This document shows, one piece after another, positions 10,531 through 20,284 of a stretch of 64,000 nucleotides of DNA (position 1 is the stretch's first letter; each line of letters begins with the position of its first letter). The stretch comes from Actinomyces massiliensis 4401292 (GTDB lineage Bacteria > Actinomycetota > Actinomycetes > Actinomycetales > Actinomycetaceae), in NCBI RefSeq assembly GCF_000269805.1, contig NZ_JH711481.1, forward strand, positions 1,126,838 through 1,190,837, written 5' to 3'. The translations under genes were made by a program, and so were the position numbers. The notes beneath the pieces are model-generated. The model searched no databases. It was not told where the DNA came from and worked only from the letters and a program-made list of their open reading frames with translations.

Positions 10531-11940
10531 ATGGCACAGACCTCCCAGAACGGCGCGGTGGATCTCGCGCATAAGCCCACGATGAGTACGGCCCAGATCC
10601 TGCTGATGAACGTCGGTTTCTTCGGCATCCAGTACTCCTTCGGCATGCAGCAGAACATCATGTCGCCCATTTACCAGTTCCTCGGGGCCTCCCCCGACGA
10701 GCTGCCCATCCTCAACCTGGCCGGACCCGTCACCGGTCTGCTCATCCAGCCGCTCATCGGGGCGCTGTCGGACCGGACCTGGAGCGATAAGTGGGGCCGC
10801 CGTAAGCCCTTCTTCCTGATCGGGGCCGTCGGCTGCTCCGTGTTCCTGTTCCTCATGCCCTTCGTCACCGCCGTGTGGATGGCGGTGCTGTGCCTGTGGC
10901 TGCTGGACGCCTCGAACAACACGGCCATGGAGCCCTACCGGGCCTTCATCGGCGACCGCGTGCCCGACAAGCAGCTCGCCAAGGGCTTCCTCGCCCAGTC
11001 CCTGTTCATCGGCGCCGGCTCGGCCCTGGCTGGCGGCACCCTCGCCGTCCTGGAGAAGATCCTGAAGGGCGCCACCGCCGCGGGCATCCCCTACTGGGTG
11101 TTCGGGGCCTTCATGGTGGGCTCGGTGTGCTCCATCGGCTCCGTGCTCATCTCGGTGCTCTCCACCAAGGAGCTGCCGCCCACGCCGGAGGACCGCGCCG
11201 AGCTCGAGCGCAAGAAGAGGGAGGAGGGCCCCTTCGGCTTCCTCAAGGACATCGGCGTCGCCATTGTCGAGATGCCCCGCGGCCTGAAGAAGATGGCCCT
11301 CGTCTACCTCTTCCAGTGGTACGCCATGAACGTCTTCTGGCAGTACCTCGGGCTCATGTGCGCCGTCGCCTACTTCGGCGTCAATCTCGAGGAGGCCGGC
11401 TACGCCGAGACCGATGCCTTCAGTGACGCCTCGGGCTTCGCCACCGGCCTCATGGTCGTCTACTACATCGCCTGCACGATCGTGGCCCTCTTCCTGGCGC
11501 GGCTGGCCAACAAGGTCGGCCCCAAGCACGTCCACACCGCGGCCCTCTTCCTGGCCGCCATCTGCCTCTACCTGCTGACCCACATCGGCGGCCCCGACAA
11601 CACGACGGTCCTCTACCTGCCGATGATCGGCATTGGTGTGGCCTGGGCCTCAATCGTGGGCATACCCTACGTTATGGCCACCGAGATGATCCGCAAGGAG
11701 CGCCGGGGCGTCTACATGGGCGTCATCAACATGATGATCGTCGTCCCCCAGCTCCTTCAGACCCTCACCTTCGGCTTCATCTACAAGAACCTGCTCGGCA
11801 ACCACCCTGTCAACGCCCTGCTCTTCGTCGCAGTCTTCCTCGTCATCGCCGGCCTGCTCATCGAGTGGATCGACACCGACAAGGACGCGGACCCGCTGGT
11901 GCGTGCCGCCATCACCACGACCGAGACCGCCGTCGCCTGA
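10531..11940 (+). CDS. MFS sugar transporter, SLC45/GPH-like
   Basis: A 469-residue major-facilitator protein with about twelve transmembrane helices. The cytoplasmic motif DRTWSDKWGRRKPFF (from about 81) and the N-terminal GIQYSFGMQQNIMSPIY are typical of the SLC45-type glycoside/cation symporters, which take up sucrose- or maltose-like sugars. ATG 10531 has AAGGACG upstream; a longer frame from 10411 would add an unstructured leader and is less likely. A universal stress protein follows after 28 bases, probably in one transcript. The substrate cannot be read from the sequence. Confidence 0.88.
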   Translation: MAQTSQNGAVDLAHKPTMSTAQILLMNVGFFGIQYSFGMQQNIMSPIYQFLGASPDELPILNLAGPVTGLLIQPLIGALSDRTWSDKWGRRKPFFLIGAVGCSVFLFLMPFVTAVWMAVLCLWLLDASNNTAMEPYRAFIGDRVPDKQLAKGFLAQSLFIGAGSALAGGTLAVLEKILKGATAAGIPYWVFGAFMVGSVCSIGSVLISVLSTKELPPTPEDRAELERKKREEGPFGFLKDIGVAIVEMPRGLKKMALVYLFQWYAMNVFWQYLGLMCAVAYFGVNLEEAGYAETDAFSDASGFATGLMVVYYIACTIVALFLARLANKVGPKHVHTAALFLAAICLYLLTHIGGPDNTTVLYLPMIGIGVAWASIVGIPYVMATEMIRKERRGVYMGVINMMIVVPQLLQTLTFGFIYKNLLGNHPVNALLFVAVFLVIAGLLIEWIDTDKDADPLVRAAITTTETAVA

Positions 11941-11968
11941 GCGGGCGCCACACGAAAGGATGACATCC

Positions 11969-12424
11969 GTGACCTACAGCACCATAGTCGCCGGAGTCGG
12001 AAACCTTGAGGAGAACACGCACGTCATCGACCGGGCCTGTGAGATGGCGCGCCTGTGCGATGCCACGCTGCTTCTCGTCGCCGGTTTCGACCCCGTCTCA
12101 GCCCGGGATAAAGCCCGCCTCGCCGGCCCCGCGCAGGTCGCCGATGTGCGCGTGGCCGAGGTCCAGCTGACCGAGGACGAGGCCTACGCCGTCGTCGAGA
12201 GGGCGCGCGACATCGCCGTCGAGCGCGGCGTCGGCCTCGCCCAGGGCGTCGTCGTCGAGGGGACGGCGGTCTCCGCTGTAACTCTTGTCACGCTGGAGGC
12301 CGAGGCGGACCTCGTCGTCGTCAGCTCCCAGGGCGTGGACTCCCTGCTCGGTCGCATCTTCGGTGCCGTGTCCGTCCAGGTGCTGCGCAAGGCGCAGTGC
12401 GACGTCCTCGTTGTTGTTCCCTAG
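11969..12424 (+). CDS. Universal stress protein (UspA family)
   Basis: A single-domain Usp protein of about 151 residues. It opens VTYSTIVAGVG and ends VLRKAQCDVLVVVP; the segment VVVSSQGVDSLLGRIFGAVS matches the region that binds ATP in nucleotide-binding Usp proteins, although the usual G-2X-G-9X-G-S/T spacing is not exact. AAAGGA at 11954-11959 favours GTG 11969, because it overlaps the alternative ATG at 11960. Usp proteins are cytoplasmic stress or energy-state factors. Close spacing suggests co-transcription with the sugar transporter. Confidence 0.88.
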   Translation: MTYSTIVAGVGNLEENTHVIDRACEMARLCDATLLLVAGFDPVSARDKARLAGPAQVADVRVAEVQLTEDEAYAVVERARDIAVERGVGLAQGVVVEGTAVSAVTLVTLEAEADLVVVSSQGVDSLLGRIFGAVSVQVLRKAQCDVLVVVP

Positions 12425-12696
12425 ACGCCGGATAGGGGCAGGATAGGCGCCGGGCCTGCTCGCCGGAGTCGCGCGTCGGATCCTGTGCGATCGGACCAGC
12501 GGCGGACGCTCGCCATGCGGAAGTGTGGGGAGCGTCCGCCGCTACTGTTTTCAACAGTTGCTGCACCCCTGTGGTGCCTGAGGCCGTGCTGGACGCGTGG
12601 TGGCGCAGCGCCTGCCGGGAGGCCGCGCGCGCCGACCCGCTCCAGGGCGCGGCGCTCGGCGTTCCCTGAATCCCCTCCCCTCGACGTCGGCCGCTC

Positions 12697-12729
12697 ATGC
12701 CCGCCGAGCTCCACGGCATCGGCGGGCAT
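12697..12729 (+). terminator. Hairpin between uspA-like gene and transporter pseudogene
   Basis: An 11-bp perfect stem, ATGCCCGCCGA (12697-12707) with TCGGCGGGCAT (12719-12729), and an 11-base loop. No T-run follows. The rest of 12425-12779 (355 bases) shows no supported gene. Confidence 0.45.
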
Positions 12730-12779
12730 TGAAGCACGAGGGGCCCTGGCTCCAGGGGGTGCGCGAGGACCGGAACGCA

Positions 12780-14679
12780 ATGGACTGCACGTCCACCACG
12801 CGGGACGAACGACTCGACAGGCGCTCATCCGGGCACGGCATTGGGCTGGCGCGCGCGGAGCGCGAGGTCGAGCGGATCCGCCGGGAGCAACGACGGCTGG
12901 CGTGGATGCGGCGACGTCGCCGGTTGCGCGCGGATGACGTCACCGTCGTCGAGGAGTCGGCGCTCCGCAGGGCGATCATGGGCTCGGTCGTCGGCAACAT
13001 CATGGAGTGGGTGGTACGACGTCGGCGTCTACGCCTACGTCGTCGTCCTGATCGGCAGGGCCTTCCTGCCCTCCGCGTCCCCCTCGGCCCAGACCTTGTC
13101 CGTCCTGGGCGTCTTCGCCGTCACCTTCGTGGCCCGACCGCTGGGCGGGGTGATCCTGGGGCGGCTCGGCGACCGCCTCGGCCGCAAGAAGGTCCTCGCC
13201 TTCACCCTCATGATGATGGCGCTGGCGACCTTCGGAATCGGTGCACTGCCGCCCGCTTCCGTGCTCGGCATCTAGGCGCCCATCCTGCTTATCTGCCTCA
13301 AGCTCGTTCAGGGCTTCTCCACCGGTGGCGAGTACGCGGGCGCTACGACCTTCGTCACCGAGTACGCCCCCGACAAGCGGCGCGGCTTCTACGCGGCCAT
13401 GCTCGACTGGGGCTCGTACGTGGGCAACGCCCTGGGCGCGGGCTTCGTCACGGCCCTCATGCTGACGCTCCCCGCTGATGTCATGGAGACCTGGGGATGG
13501 CGACTGCCCTTCCTCATCGCCCTGCCCATGGGCGGCATCGCCCTCTATCTGCGAACCCGTATCGAGGACACGCCCGCCTTCCGCGATGCGCAGGCCGAGA
13601 GCGATGACGAGGAGCCCGCCGACCTGGCCGCCGCCGAGACCGACATCATGCTGCCCGAGGAGGGCCCGCTGGGGGTCTGGGACATGCTGCGCACCTACTG
13701 GCGCGAGCTCCTCATCGCCATTGTGCTGGTTACCGGGGCCAACACGGTGGGTTACGCCCTGACCTCCTACATGCCGACCTACCTGACGACGACCCTGGGT
13801 TACGACGCTGAGCACGGCCCGCTGCTCACTCTGCCGATCCTGGTACTCGTCGCCTTCCTCGTGCCGACGATGGGCTGGGTCTCGGATCACCTGGGGCGCA
13901 AGCCGGTCCTCTTCTCGGCGGCGCTGAGCACCGTCGTCCTGGCCGTGCCGTCCTTCCTGCTCATGGAGCACGGAGAGCTGTGGTCGACTCTGCTGGGCCT
14001 GACCCTGTTCGCCTACCCGACGGCCGCCTACGTCGGCAACCTGGCCTCCTCCCTGCCCGCGCTGTTCCCGACGGCCTCGCGCTACGGCGGCATGGGCATC
14101 TCCTACAACGTCGCCGTGGCGCTCTTCGGCGGTACCGCCGCCTTCATCATGGAGGCGCTGGTCACCTACACCGGAAGCAAGCTCGCGCCCGCCTTCTGGC
14201 TCATGGGGACCTCCGGCGCCGCCTTCATCGCGCTGTTCAAGCTGCGTGAGACCGCGCGGCGCCCGTTGCCCGGCTCCATGCCGTCGGTCGCCTCCCAGGA
14301 GGAGGTCGTCGAGCTCGTCGAGACCCAGGAGGACAACCCCGACCTGGACGTTGAGGAGATCTTCGCCGTCGCTCCGGCGCACCTGGTGGACACCGAGCCG
14401 ACCGTCGCCGAGGCGCAGGCCGAGGTCGAGGTCGCCCTGGCCAATGAGGCCGAGGCGCGCGAGCACCTGGAGCGGGCCGAGCGGGCAACCGCCGCGGCGC
14501 AGCAGGCCGTGGCCGCCGCCCAGAAGCGTGAGGACGTCTCCGGGAACGTCACGTACCTCTCCCAGGGGTCGGCCGCCGCCTAGGAGCGTGAGGAGCACGA
14601 GTCCGAGTCTGACGAGGCGGACGAGGCGGACGAGGCGGACGAGGGCGACCGGGCCGGTGAGGCTGACGGGGACGCTTAA
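12780..14679 (+). pseudogene. MHS-family (ProP-like) transporter, disrupted
   Basis: The pieces together make a metabolite:H+ symporter. The first frame runs to GNIMEW at 13010, where a duplicated GTGG (13007-13014) shifts the frame; without the four extra bases it reads the family motif EWYDVGVYAY. The second frame continues through GRLGDRLGRKK to an in-frame TAG at 13273, where relatives have Trp before APILL. The third piece has QGFSTGGEYAGA and later helices, a coiled-coil Ala/Glu tail, and a TAG at 14581. Beyond that, 31 codons of acidic sequence stay open in the same frame to TAA 14677. The start (ATG 12780) is uncertain. Three lesions argue for decay rather than one sequencing error. 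Confidence 0.88.
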
Positions 14680-14719
14680 GGCAGCGGCCGGCCCTGCGAC
14701 CCCTCCCGCTCCCGTCTGA

Positions 14720-14778
14720 ATAGACATTTTCGGACGAGACCGACGGTGACACCGTCGGTCTCGTCCGAAAATGTCTAT
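14720..14778. repeat. Perfect 59-bp palindrome (copy 1 of a palindrome family)
   Basis: Two perfectly complementary 29-base arms surround a single A at 14749. The outer ends are ATAGACATTTTCGG and the centre reads GACGGTGACACCGTC. It stands about 40 bases after the transporter pseudogene. A diverged relative with the same centre lies at 62370-62434. It could act as a bidirectional terminator or be a dispersed palindromic element. Confidence 0.92.
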
Positions 14779-14972
14779 CTCGACGGAGCGCGGCGCGCTG
14801 GCACCGATGAGTGCTGATTGAGTGGTATGAGCACTGATGAGTTTGGCCTAGGACTGAAGTCACACTAGAGTGCGGTGAGGAACGACGCGTCGACGCGTCA
14901 CGCCTGTATCAGGACGACCTGAGGCAGATCCGAGACAGATTCAGATCAGAATCAGAACAGAAAGAGGCATCG

Positions 14973-17678
14973 ATGCCCAAGTACGTGTATCGCTTCAGTG
15001 AGGGAGACAAGGACCAGAAGGACCTCCTGGGCGGCAAGGGGGCCAACCTCGCCGAGATGACCCGCCTCGGCCTGCCGGTTCCTCCCGGATTCACCATCAC
15101 CACCGACGCCTGTCGCGCCTACCTGGCCGACGGCGCCGTCCCCGACGAACTCGCCGTCCAGGTCACCACGGCGCTGCGGCAGGTCGAGGAGGAGCTGGGC
15201 CGCGAGCTGGGAGTCGCGAAGAATCCGCTCCTGGTCTCCGTCCGCTCCGGAGCGAAGTTCTCCATGCCCGGCATGATGGAGACGGTGCTGAACATCGGCC
15301 TCAATGACGAGTCGGTCGAGGGTCTGGCCGAGGCGTCCGACGACGAGCGCTTCGCCTGGGACTCCTACCGGCGTCTGATCCAGATGTTCGGCAAGACCGT
15401 CCTGGACATCGACGGCGAGCACTTCTCCGAGGCCCTGGACGCCAAGAAGGCCGACCGCGGCGTCGCGCTCGACTACGAGCTGGACGTGGCCGCTCTCAAG
15501 GAGCTCGTCGATGAGTACAAGCAGATCGTGCTCGAGCAGGCGGGCATGGAGTTCCCCCAGGACCCGCGCGCCCAGCTCGACATGGCCACCGAGGCCGTCT
15601 TCCGCTCGTGGAACACCGAGCGCGCACACATCTACCGGCGTCGTGAGAAGATCCCGCACGACCTGGGCACCGCCGTCAACGTGTGCACCATGGTCTTCGG
15701 CAACATGGGCCAGACCTCCGGCACCGGGGTGTGCTTCACCCGCGACCCCTCCACCGGCCGCAGCGGCGTCTACGGCGACTACCTGGTCAACGCCCAGGGG
15801 GAGGACGTCGTCGCCGGTATCCGCAACACCCTGTCGCTGGCGGACCTGGAGCGGTTGGACAAGAAGTCCTACGACGAACTGCGCGCCGCCATGCGCAAGC
15901 TCGAGACCCACTACCGGGACCTGTGCGACATCGAGTTCACCATCGAGCGCGGCAAGCTGTGGCTCCTGCAGACCCGCGTGGGCAAGCGCACCGCGGCGGC
16001 AGCCTTCCGCGTGGCCACTCAGCTGGTCGATGAGAAGCTCATCACCATGGACGAGGCCCTCACCCGCGTCACCGGCGAGCAGCTCACCCAGCTCATGTTC
16101 CCCCAGTTCGCCGCCACGACCAGCCGCGACCTGCTGACCCGCGCCATGCCGGCCTCTCCGGGTGCGGCCGTTGGCTACATCGCCTTCGACAACGACGAGG
16201 CCGTCGAGCGCTCGGAGGCGGGCGAGTCCGTCATCCTCGTGCGTCGCGAGACCAATCCGGACGACCTGCCCGGCATGGTGGCCGCAACCGGCGTGCTCAC
16301 CGCCCGCGGCGGCAAGACCAGCCACGCCGCCGTCGTCGCCCGTGGCATGGGCAAGACCTGCGTGTGCGGCGCCGACACCCTCGAGATCGACGCCGCCGCC
16401 AAGACCGTGCGCGTGGCCGGTCGCGAGGAGGTGCTCACCTCGTCCTCGATCATCGCCATCGACGGGCAGTCGGGTGAGGTCTTCCTCGGCGAGGTCCCCG
16501 TCGTCGACTCTCCCGTCATGACCTACCTGCGTCGTGGTCTGGAGACCGCTCTGGACACCGCCGGCGACGTCGATACCCGCGAGCTCGTCACGAGCGTGGA
16601 CCGCATCATGCGCCACTCGGACGCGGTCGGTCGCCTGCAGGTGCGCGCCAACGCCGACACCCCCGACGACGCCCGCCACGCCATCCACCGCGGCGCTCAG
16701 GGCGTGGGCCTGTGCCGCACCGAGCACATGTTCCTTGGCGAGCGCAAGCAGTTCGTCCAGAACCTCATTCTGGCCGAGTCCGATGACGAGCGCGAGAAGG
16801 CCCTGGCGGCCCTGCTGCCCTTGCAGAAGGGCGACTTCGTGCAGATGTTCGAGACGATGAACGGCAAGCCCATGACGGTGCGCCTCATCGACCCCCCGCT
16901 GCACGAGTTCCTTCCGGATCTGACCGAGCTGAGCGTCAAGGTGGCGGTGGACAGCGAGCGCGGTGAGCTCGATCCCGCCGACGAGGAGCTCCTGGCCGTG
17001 GTGCGCAAGAGCCACGAGTCCAACCCGATGCTGGGTCTGCGCGGCGTGCGCCTGCTGCTGACCATGCCGGGCCTGATCGAGCTGCAGGTGCGCGCCATCG
17101 CGGAGGCCGCCGTCGAGCGGCTGCGCTCCGGGGGCGACCCGCACCCGGAGATCATGATTCCGCTGATCGGATCGGTCCGTGAGCTGCAGATCGCTCGCGA
17201 TCGCGCCGAGAAGGTGCTCGCCACGGTGTCGGCCGAGTCCGGCTACGAGCTGAACTTCCCGATCGGCTGCATGATCGAGCTGCCCCGCGCGGCGGTCACG
17301 GCCGCCCACGTGGCCGAGGAGGCGGACTTCTTCTCCTTCGGCACCAACGACCTGACCCAGACGACCTGGGGCTTCTCCCGGGACGACGTCGAGTCCTCCT
17401 TCGTGGGGCGCTACATCACCCAGGGCATCTTCGGCACCTCGCCGTTCGAGTCCATCGACATCGATGGCGTGGGCGGCATGGTGCGTCTTGGTGTTGAGGG
17501 CGGGCGCGAGACCAAGCCTGGCATGAAGATGGGCGTGTGCGGGGAGCATGGCGGCGACCCGGAGTCCATCCTCTTCTTCCACAAGGCGGGGCTGGACTAC
17601 GTGTCTTGTTCGCCGTTCCGCGTTCCGGTCGCCCGGCTGGAGGCCGGTCGTGCGGCGGTGCTCTCGCCGGTTGAGTGA
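14973..17678 (+). CDS. ppdK: Pyruvate, phosphate dikinase
   Basis: A 901-residue cytoplasmic enzyme interconverting pyruvate, ATP and phosphate with phosphoenolpyruvate, AMP and pyrophosphate. The N-terminal nucleotide-binding domain begins GGKGANLAEM. The swivelling phosphohistidine domain has GGKTSHAAVVARG with catalytic His451. The C-terminal PEP/pyruvate barrel has FFSFGTNDLTQTTWGFSRDD and GVCGEHGGDP. Length is normal for bacterial PPDK. ATG 14973 follows an AGAAAGAGG ribosome site. The gene is monocistronic: a palindrome lies before it and a strong terminator after it. The 293 bases upstream hold no gene. Confidence 0.98.
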   Translation: MPKYVYRFSEGDKDQKDLLGGKGANLAEMTRLGLPVPPGFTITTDACRAYLADGAVPDELAVQVTTALRQVEEELGRELGVAKNPLLVSVRSGAKFSMPGMMETVLNIGLNDESVEGLAEASDDERFAWDSYRRLIQMFGKTVLDIDGEHFSEALDAKKADRGVALDYELDVAALKELVDEYKQIVLEQAGMEFPQDPRAQLDMATEAVFRSWNTERAHIYRRREKIPHDLGTAVNVCTMVFGNMGQTSGTGVCFTRDPSTGRSGVYGDYLVNAQGEDVVAGIRNTLSLADLERLDKKSYDELRAAMRKLETHYRDLCDIEFTIERGKLWLLQTRVGKRTAAAAFRVATQLVDEKLITMDEALTRVTGEQLTQLMFPQFAATTSRDLLTRAMPASPGAAVGYIAFDNDEAVERSEAGESVILVRRETNPDDLPGMVAATGVLTARGGKTSHAAVVARGMGKTCVCGADTLEIDAAAKTVRVAGREEVLTSSSIIAIDGQSGEVFLGEVPVVDSPVMTYLRRGLETALDTAGDVDTRELVTSVDRIMRHSDAVGRLQVRANADTPDDARHAIHRGAQGVGLCRTEHMFLGERKQFVQNLILAESDDEREKALAALLPLQKGDFVQMFETMNGKPMTVRLIDPPLHEFLPDLTELSVKVAVDSERGELDPADEELLAVVRKSHESNPMLGLRGVRLLLTMPGLIELQVRAIAEAAVERLRSGGDPHPEIMIPLIGSVRELQIARDRAEKVLATVSAESGYELNFPIGCMIELPRAAVTAAHVAEEADFFSFGTNDLTQTTWGFSRDDVESSFVGRYITQGIFGTSPFESIDIDGVGGMVRLGVEGGRETKPGMKMGVCGEHGGDPESILFFHKAGLDYVSCSPFRVPVARLEAGRAAVLSPVE

Positions 17679-17746
17679 GAGTGAGCTTGAGTGAGCCGGT
17701 GGCCGGCAGGCGTCGGTAGGCGACTGAGCAACTGACCAACCGACCA

Positions 17747-17786
17747 GAGGCCCGGGCGGGTGCTGTTGAAGCTCCGCCCGGGCCTC
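17747..17786 (+). terminator. Strong hairpin terminator after ppdK
   Basis: GAGGCCCGGGCGG (17747-17759) pairs perfectly with CCGCCCGGGCCTC (17774-17786) around a 14-base loop, about 70 bases after the stop. There is no T-run, as is common for GC-rich actinobacterial terminators. Confidence 0.7.
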
Positions 17787-17792
17787 ACGTCG

Positions 17793-17952
17793 TCGAGATC
17801 GGTCTGAGGAACCGATCTCGGTGCGGAACTGGACCGATCTCGGCACGGAGTACGACCGATCTCGCGGCGGAAACGGACCGATCTCGAGCCGGAACTGGAC
17901 CGATCTCGAGGCGGAAGCGGACCGATCTCGGCGCGGAGTGCGACCGATCTCG
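17793..17952. repeat. 22-bp repeat site 2: one forward and seven reverse units
   Basis: A forward unit starts at 17793 and the first reverse unit at 17810, so TCGAGATCGGT and ACCGATCTCG form a tight hairpin. Reverse units follow at 17832, 17854, 17876, 17898, 17920 and 17942. The array ends 20 bases before the moxR start and must overlap its leader or promoter. The site at 31784 has the same 1+7 composition and the same 17-base offset. Confidence 0.95.
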
Positions 17953-17972
17953 GCGAGAAGGGGAGGGTGGCC

Positions 17973-18959
17973 GTGCGGCAGGATGTGCTCATGAGTCCCG
18001 CCTCCTTCGGGCCCGACGCCCTGCGCGCGCTCGTCGACACCTTGCGCTCGCGCATCGAGACCGTGGTCGTCGGCAAGCCGAAAGCGGTTAACGCCACCAT
18101 CGCCACCTTCCTCGCCGGCGGGCACCTCCTCATTGAGGACGTGCCCGGAGTCGGCAAGACGACTCTCGCGCTGAGCCTGGCCCGCTGCCTGGACCTGTCC
18201 GCCTCCCGCATCCAGTTCACCGCGGACCTCATGCCCACCGACGTCACCGGACTGTCCATCTACGACCAGTCCACCCGGGAGTTCCAGTTCCATCCGGGTC
18301 CGGTCTTCGCCGGAATCGTCATCGCCGACGAGATCAACCGCGCCACCCCGCGCACCCAGTCCGCACTCCTGGAGGCCATGGGGGAGGGCCGAGTCAGCGT
18401 GGAGGGGCGCACCCTCGATCTGCCCGACCCCTTCATGGTGGTCGCCACCCAGAATCCCCTCGACATGGAGGGCACCTTTCGCCTGCCCGAGGCCCAGCGC
18501 GACCGCTTCATGACCCGTCTGTCCATCGGCTACCCCGATTCGAAGGCGGAGTCCGCCATGCTCCTGGCTCGCTCGGGCGCTGATCCGGTCGATTCGCTTG
18601 TGCCGGTTGCCGTTGCCGACGACGTCATCCGCGCGCGCAGAACCGTGGCCGGCCTGTATGTCGATCCCGCCGTCGCCGCCTATGTCGTCGCCCTCGTCTC
18701 AGCCACGCGCACCGACCCGAATCTGGCCCTGGGGGCGAGCCCGCGCGCCGGACTGCATCTGCTCGCCATGGCCCGGGCCCGTGCGGCTATGGCGGGCCGC
18801 GCCTACGTCTCTCCCGACGACGTCGCCCGGGCCGCTCCGAGAGTCCTGACCCATCGACTCGTGCCCGCGGGTCGTCAAGCCTCGGACGCCTCCGCCTCCA
18901 AGGCCGCAGCGCGCGCCCTGGCCCGTCACATCAAGTCCATCCCGGTGCCCGGAAGTTAG
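17973..18959 (+). CDS. MoxR-family AAA+ ATPase
   Basis: A 328-residue cytoplasmic ATPase of the MoxR group, which act as chaperone-like partners of von Willebrand-type and DUF58 proteins. Walker A is DVPGVGKTTLA, Walker B is VIADEINRA, followed by PRTQSALLEAM and the sensor region VATQNPLDMEGTFRLPEAQ typical of the family. GTG 17973 is chosen because AGGGGAGG ends six bases upstream; GTG 17967 and ATG 17991 fit less well. It is the first gene of a three-gene operon with DUF58 and transglutaminase-like genes, a classic actinobacterial arrangement. Confidence 0.95.
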   Translation: MRQDVLMSPASFGPDALRALVDTLRSRIETVVVGKPKAVNATIATFLAGGHLLIEDVPGVGKTTLALSLARCLDLSASRIQFTADLMPTDVTGLSIYDQSTREFQFHPGPVFAGIVIADEINRATPRTQSALLEAMGEGRVSVEGRTLDLPDPFMVVATQNPLDMEGTFRLPEAQRDRFMTRLSIGYPDSKAESAMLLARSGADPVDSLVPVAVADDVIRARRTVAGLYVDPAVAAYVVALVSATRTDPNLALGASPRAGLHLLAMARARAAMAGRAYVSPDDVARAAPRVLTHRLVPAGRQASDASASKAAARALARHIKSIPVPGS

Positions 18960-18964
18960 CCGGC

Positions 18965-20284
18965 GTGAGAACCACGACGACAACGGCTCCTCGCGGACTC
19001 CCGGAGGCTCGTCGCGTCCCGTTCCGGAGCGGGGCGATGCGGAGGTTCCGCTTGCCGTGGATCGCCCCGACCGCGCACGGGGGATGGCTCCTCGTCATCG
19101 TCGCGGCGCTGATCGCGGGCGGCCGCTATCTGGGCCTCCACCTCGTGCGCGATGCCGGACTCCTGCTGGCCTGCGTATCGGCGGCGGCCCTGGCGGCGGC
19201 CCTCCTCAAGGTGGCGATCCGCATCGCGACGTTCGTTCGCAGCCGCCCGCGGCTGGTCGGCCCCACACGGGTCCGGGTCGGTGAGACCGCCCGTTGGATC
19301 CTCGCCGCCGGCCGTACGGGCCGCTACTATCCCGCCTGGGTTCTGTGGCGCACTCCGGAGAGTCGTGAACTGCAGATCCTCGTCGAAGGGCGCAGCGATC
19401 TGCTGTTCGCGCCGTCGCAGCGCGGCCCGTGTCGTCTGAGGGCGGGCAGTCTCCTGTTCACCGACCCGCTCGGCCTGTGGCGGGCGCACGTACCGCTGAG
19501 AGCGGAGCTGGAGGCGCTCGCCCTTCCGCGACCCGTGATGGTGGGCGATCTGCCGATGGGCGGCGCGGTCTCCGCGGACCGCCTGCGCGCCGACCGCGGT
19601 GACGATCTCGCAGGACTGCGGGACTACCGGCGAGGTGACCACCTCTCCTCGGTGCACTGGCGTCAGTCCGCCCGCCTCGACCGCCTCGTCGTCGTCGACG
19701 CCGAGCGACCCGCCCGCGTACGGCGCACCGTCCTGCTCGATACCCGTGCGGGCTCGTACGGCACGGCCCCGGCGGCCCCGGCGGCCTCAGGGACACCGGG
19801 GGCACCGGGGGCACAGCCCGTGCGGCGGTCGGGCCGGTCGGGGCGGGCGGAGGCCGGCGCCTTCGAGACGGCCGTCAGTCTCGCCGCCGGTGTGCTGGGG
19901 GCGTGGGAGTCCACCGGTGCGGATCTGCGCCTGGTGATGGGCCGACGGGTGCTTGAGGCGGACGCCGGAGGGCACGAGGGGATCATGCCCCTGCTGGAGG
20001 CCCTGGCGCTGGTGGGCCTGACGGCGGAGTTCGAGAGGGCCGGATCCGAGGAGCCCGGATCGCCGGACGGCGATCCGCCCGATGTGGTGATCACCGGAGC
20101 TGCTGCGCTGGCCGGACTCGGACGGGAACTGGCCGCGCCGCGGGCGACGGGCGATCTGCTCGTCGTCGGGTCGGCTGCGGATGCGCGGGCCGGCGCTGCG
20201 CTCGGAGCGTGGGGGATGCGCACCGTCCCCGTGGGCGCCGAGCGCTTCGGGGACGCCGCTGCCGTCCGGGGTGATGCGGCGTGA
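18965..20284 (+). CDS. DUF58 membrane-associated protein
   Basis: A 439-residue protein with two hydrophobic segments near the N-terminus (HGGWLLVIVAALIAGG and the following VRDAGLLLACVSAAALAAAL). The family hallmark GDDLAGLRDYRRGDHLSSVH leads into HWRQSARLDRLVVVD. It starts at GTG 18965, five bases after moxR, and its stop overlaps the next start (GTGA). DUF58 proteins have a von Willebrand A-like region and are thought to work with MoxR; the biochemical role is unknown. An Ala/Pro/Gly-rich stretch (about 264-295) interrupts the C-terminal half. Confidence 0.93.
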   Translation: MRTTTTTAPRGLPEARRVPFRSGAMRRFRLPWIAPTAHGGWLLVIVAALIAGGRYLGLHLVRDAGLLLACVSAAALAAALLKVAIRIATFVRSRPRLVGPTRVRVGETARWILAAGRTGRYYPAWVLWRTPESRELQILVEGRSDLLFAPSQRGPCRLRAGSLLFTDPLGLWRAHVPLRAELEALALPRPVMVGDLPMGGAVSADRLRADRGDDLAGLRDYRRGDHLSSVHWRQSARLDRLVVVDAERPARVRRTVLLDTRAGSYGTAPAAPAASGTPGAPGAQPVRRSGRSGRAEAGAFETAVSLAAGVLGAWESTGADLRLVMGRRVLEADAGGHEGIMPLLEALALVGLTAEFERAGSEEPGSPDGDPPDVVITGAAALAGLGRELAAPRATGDLLVVGSAADARAGAALGAWGMRTVPVGAERFGDAAAVRGDAA

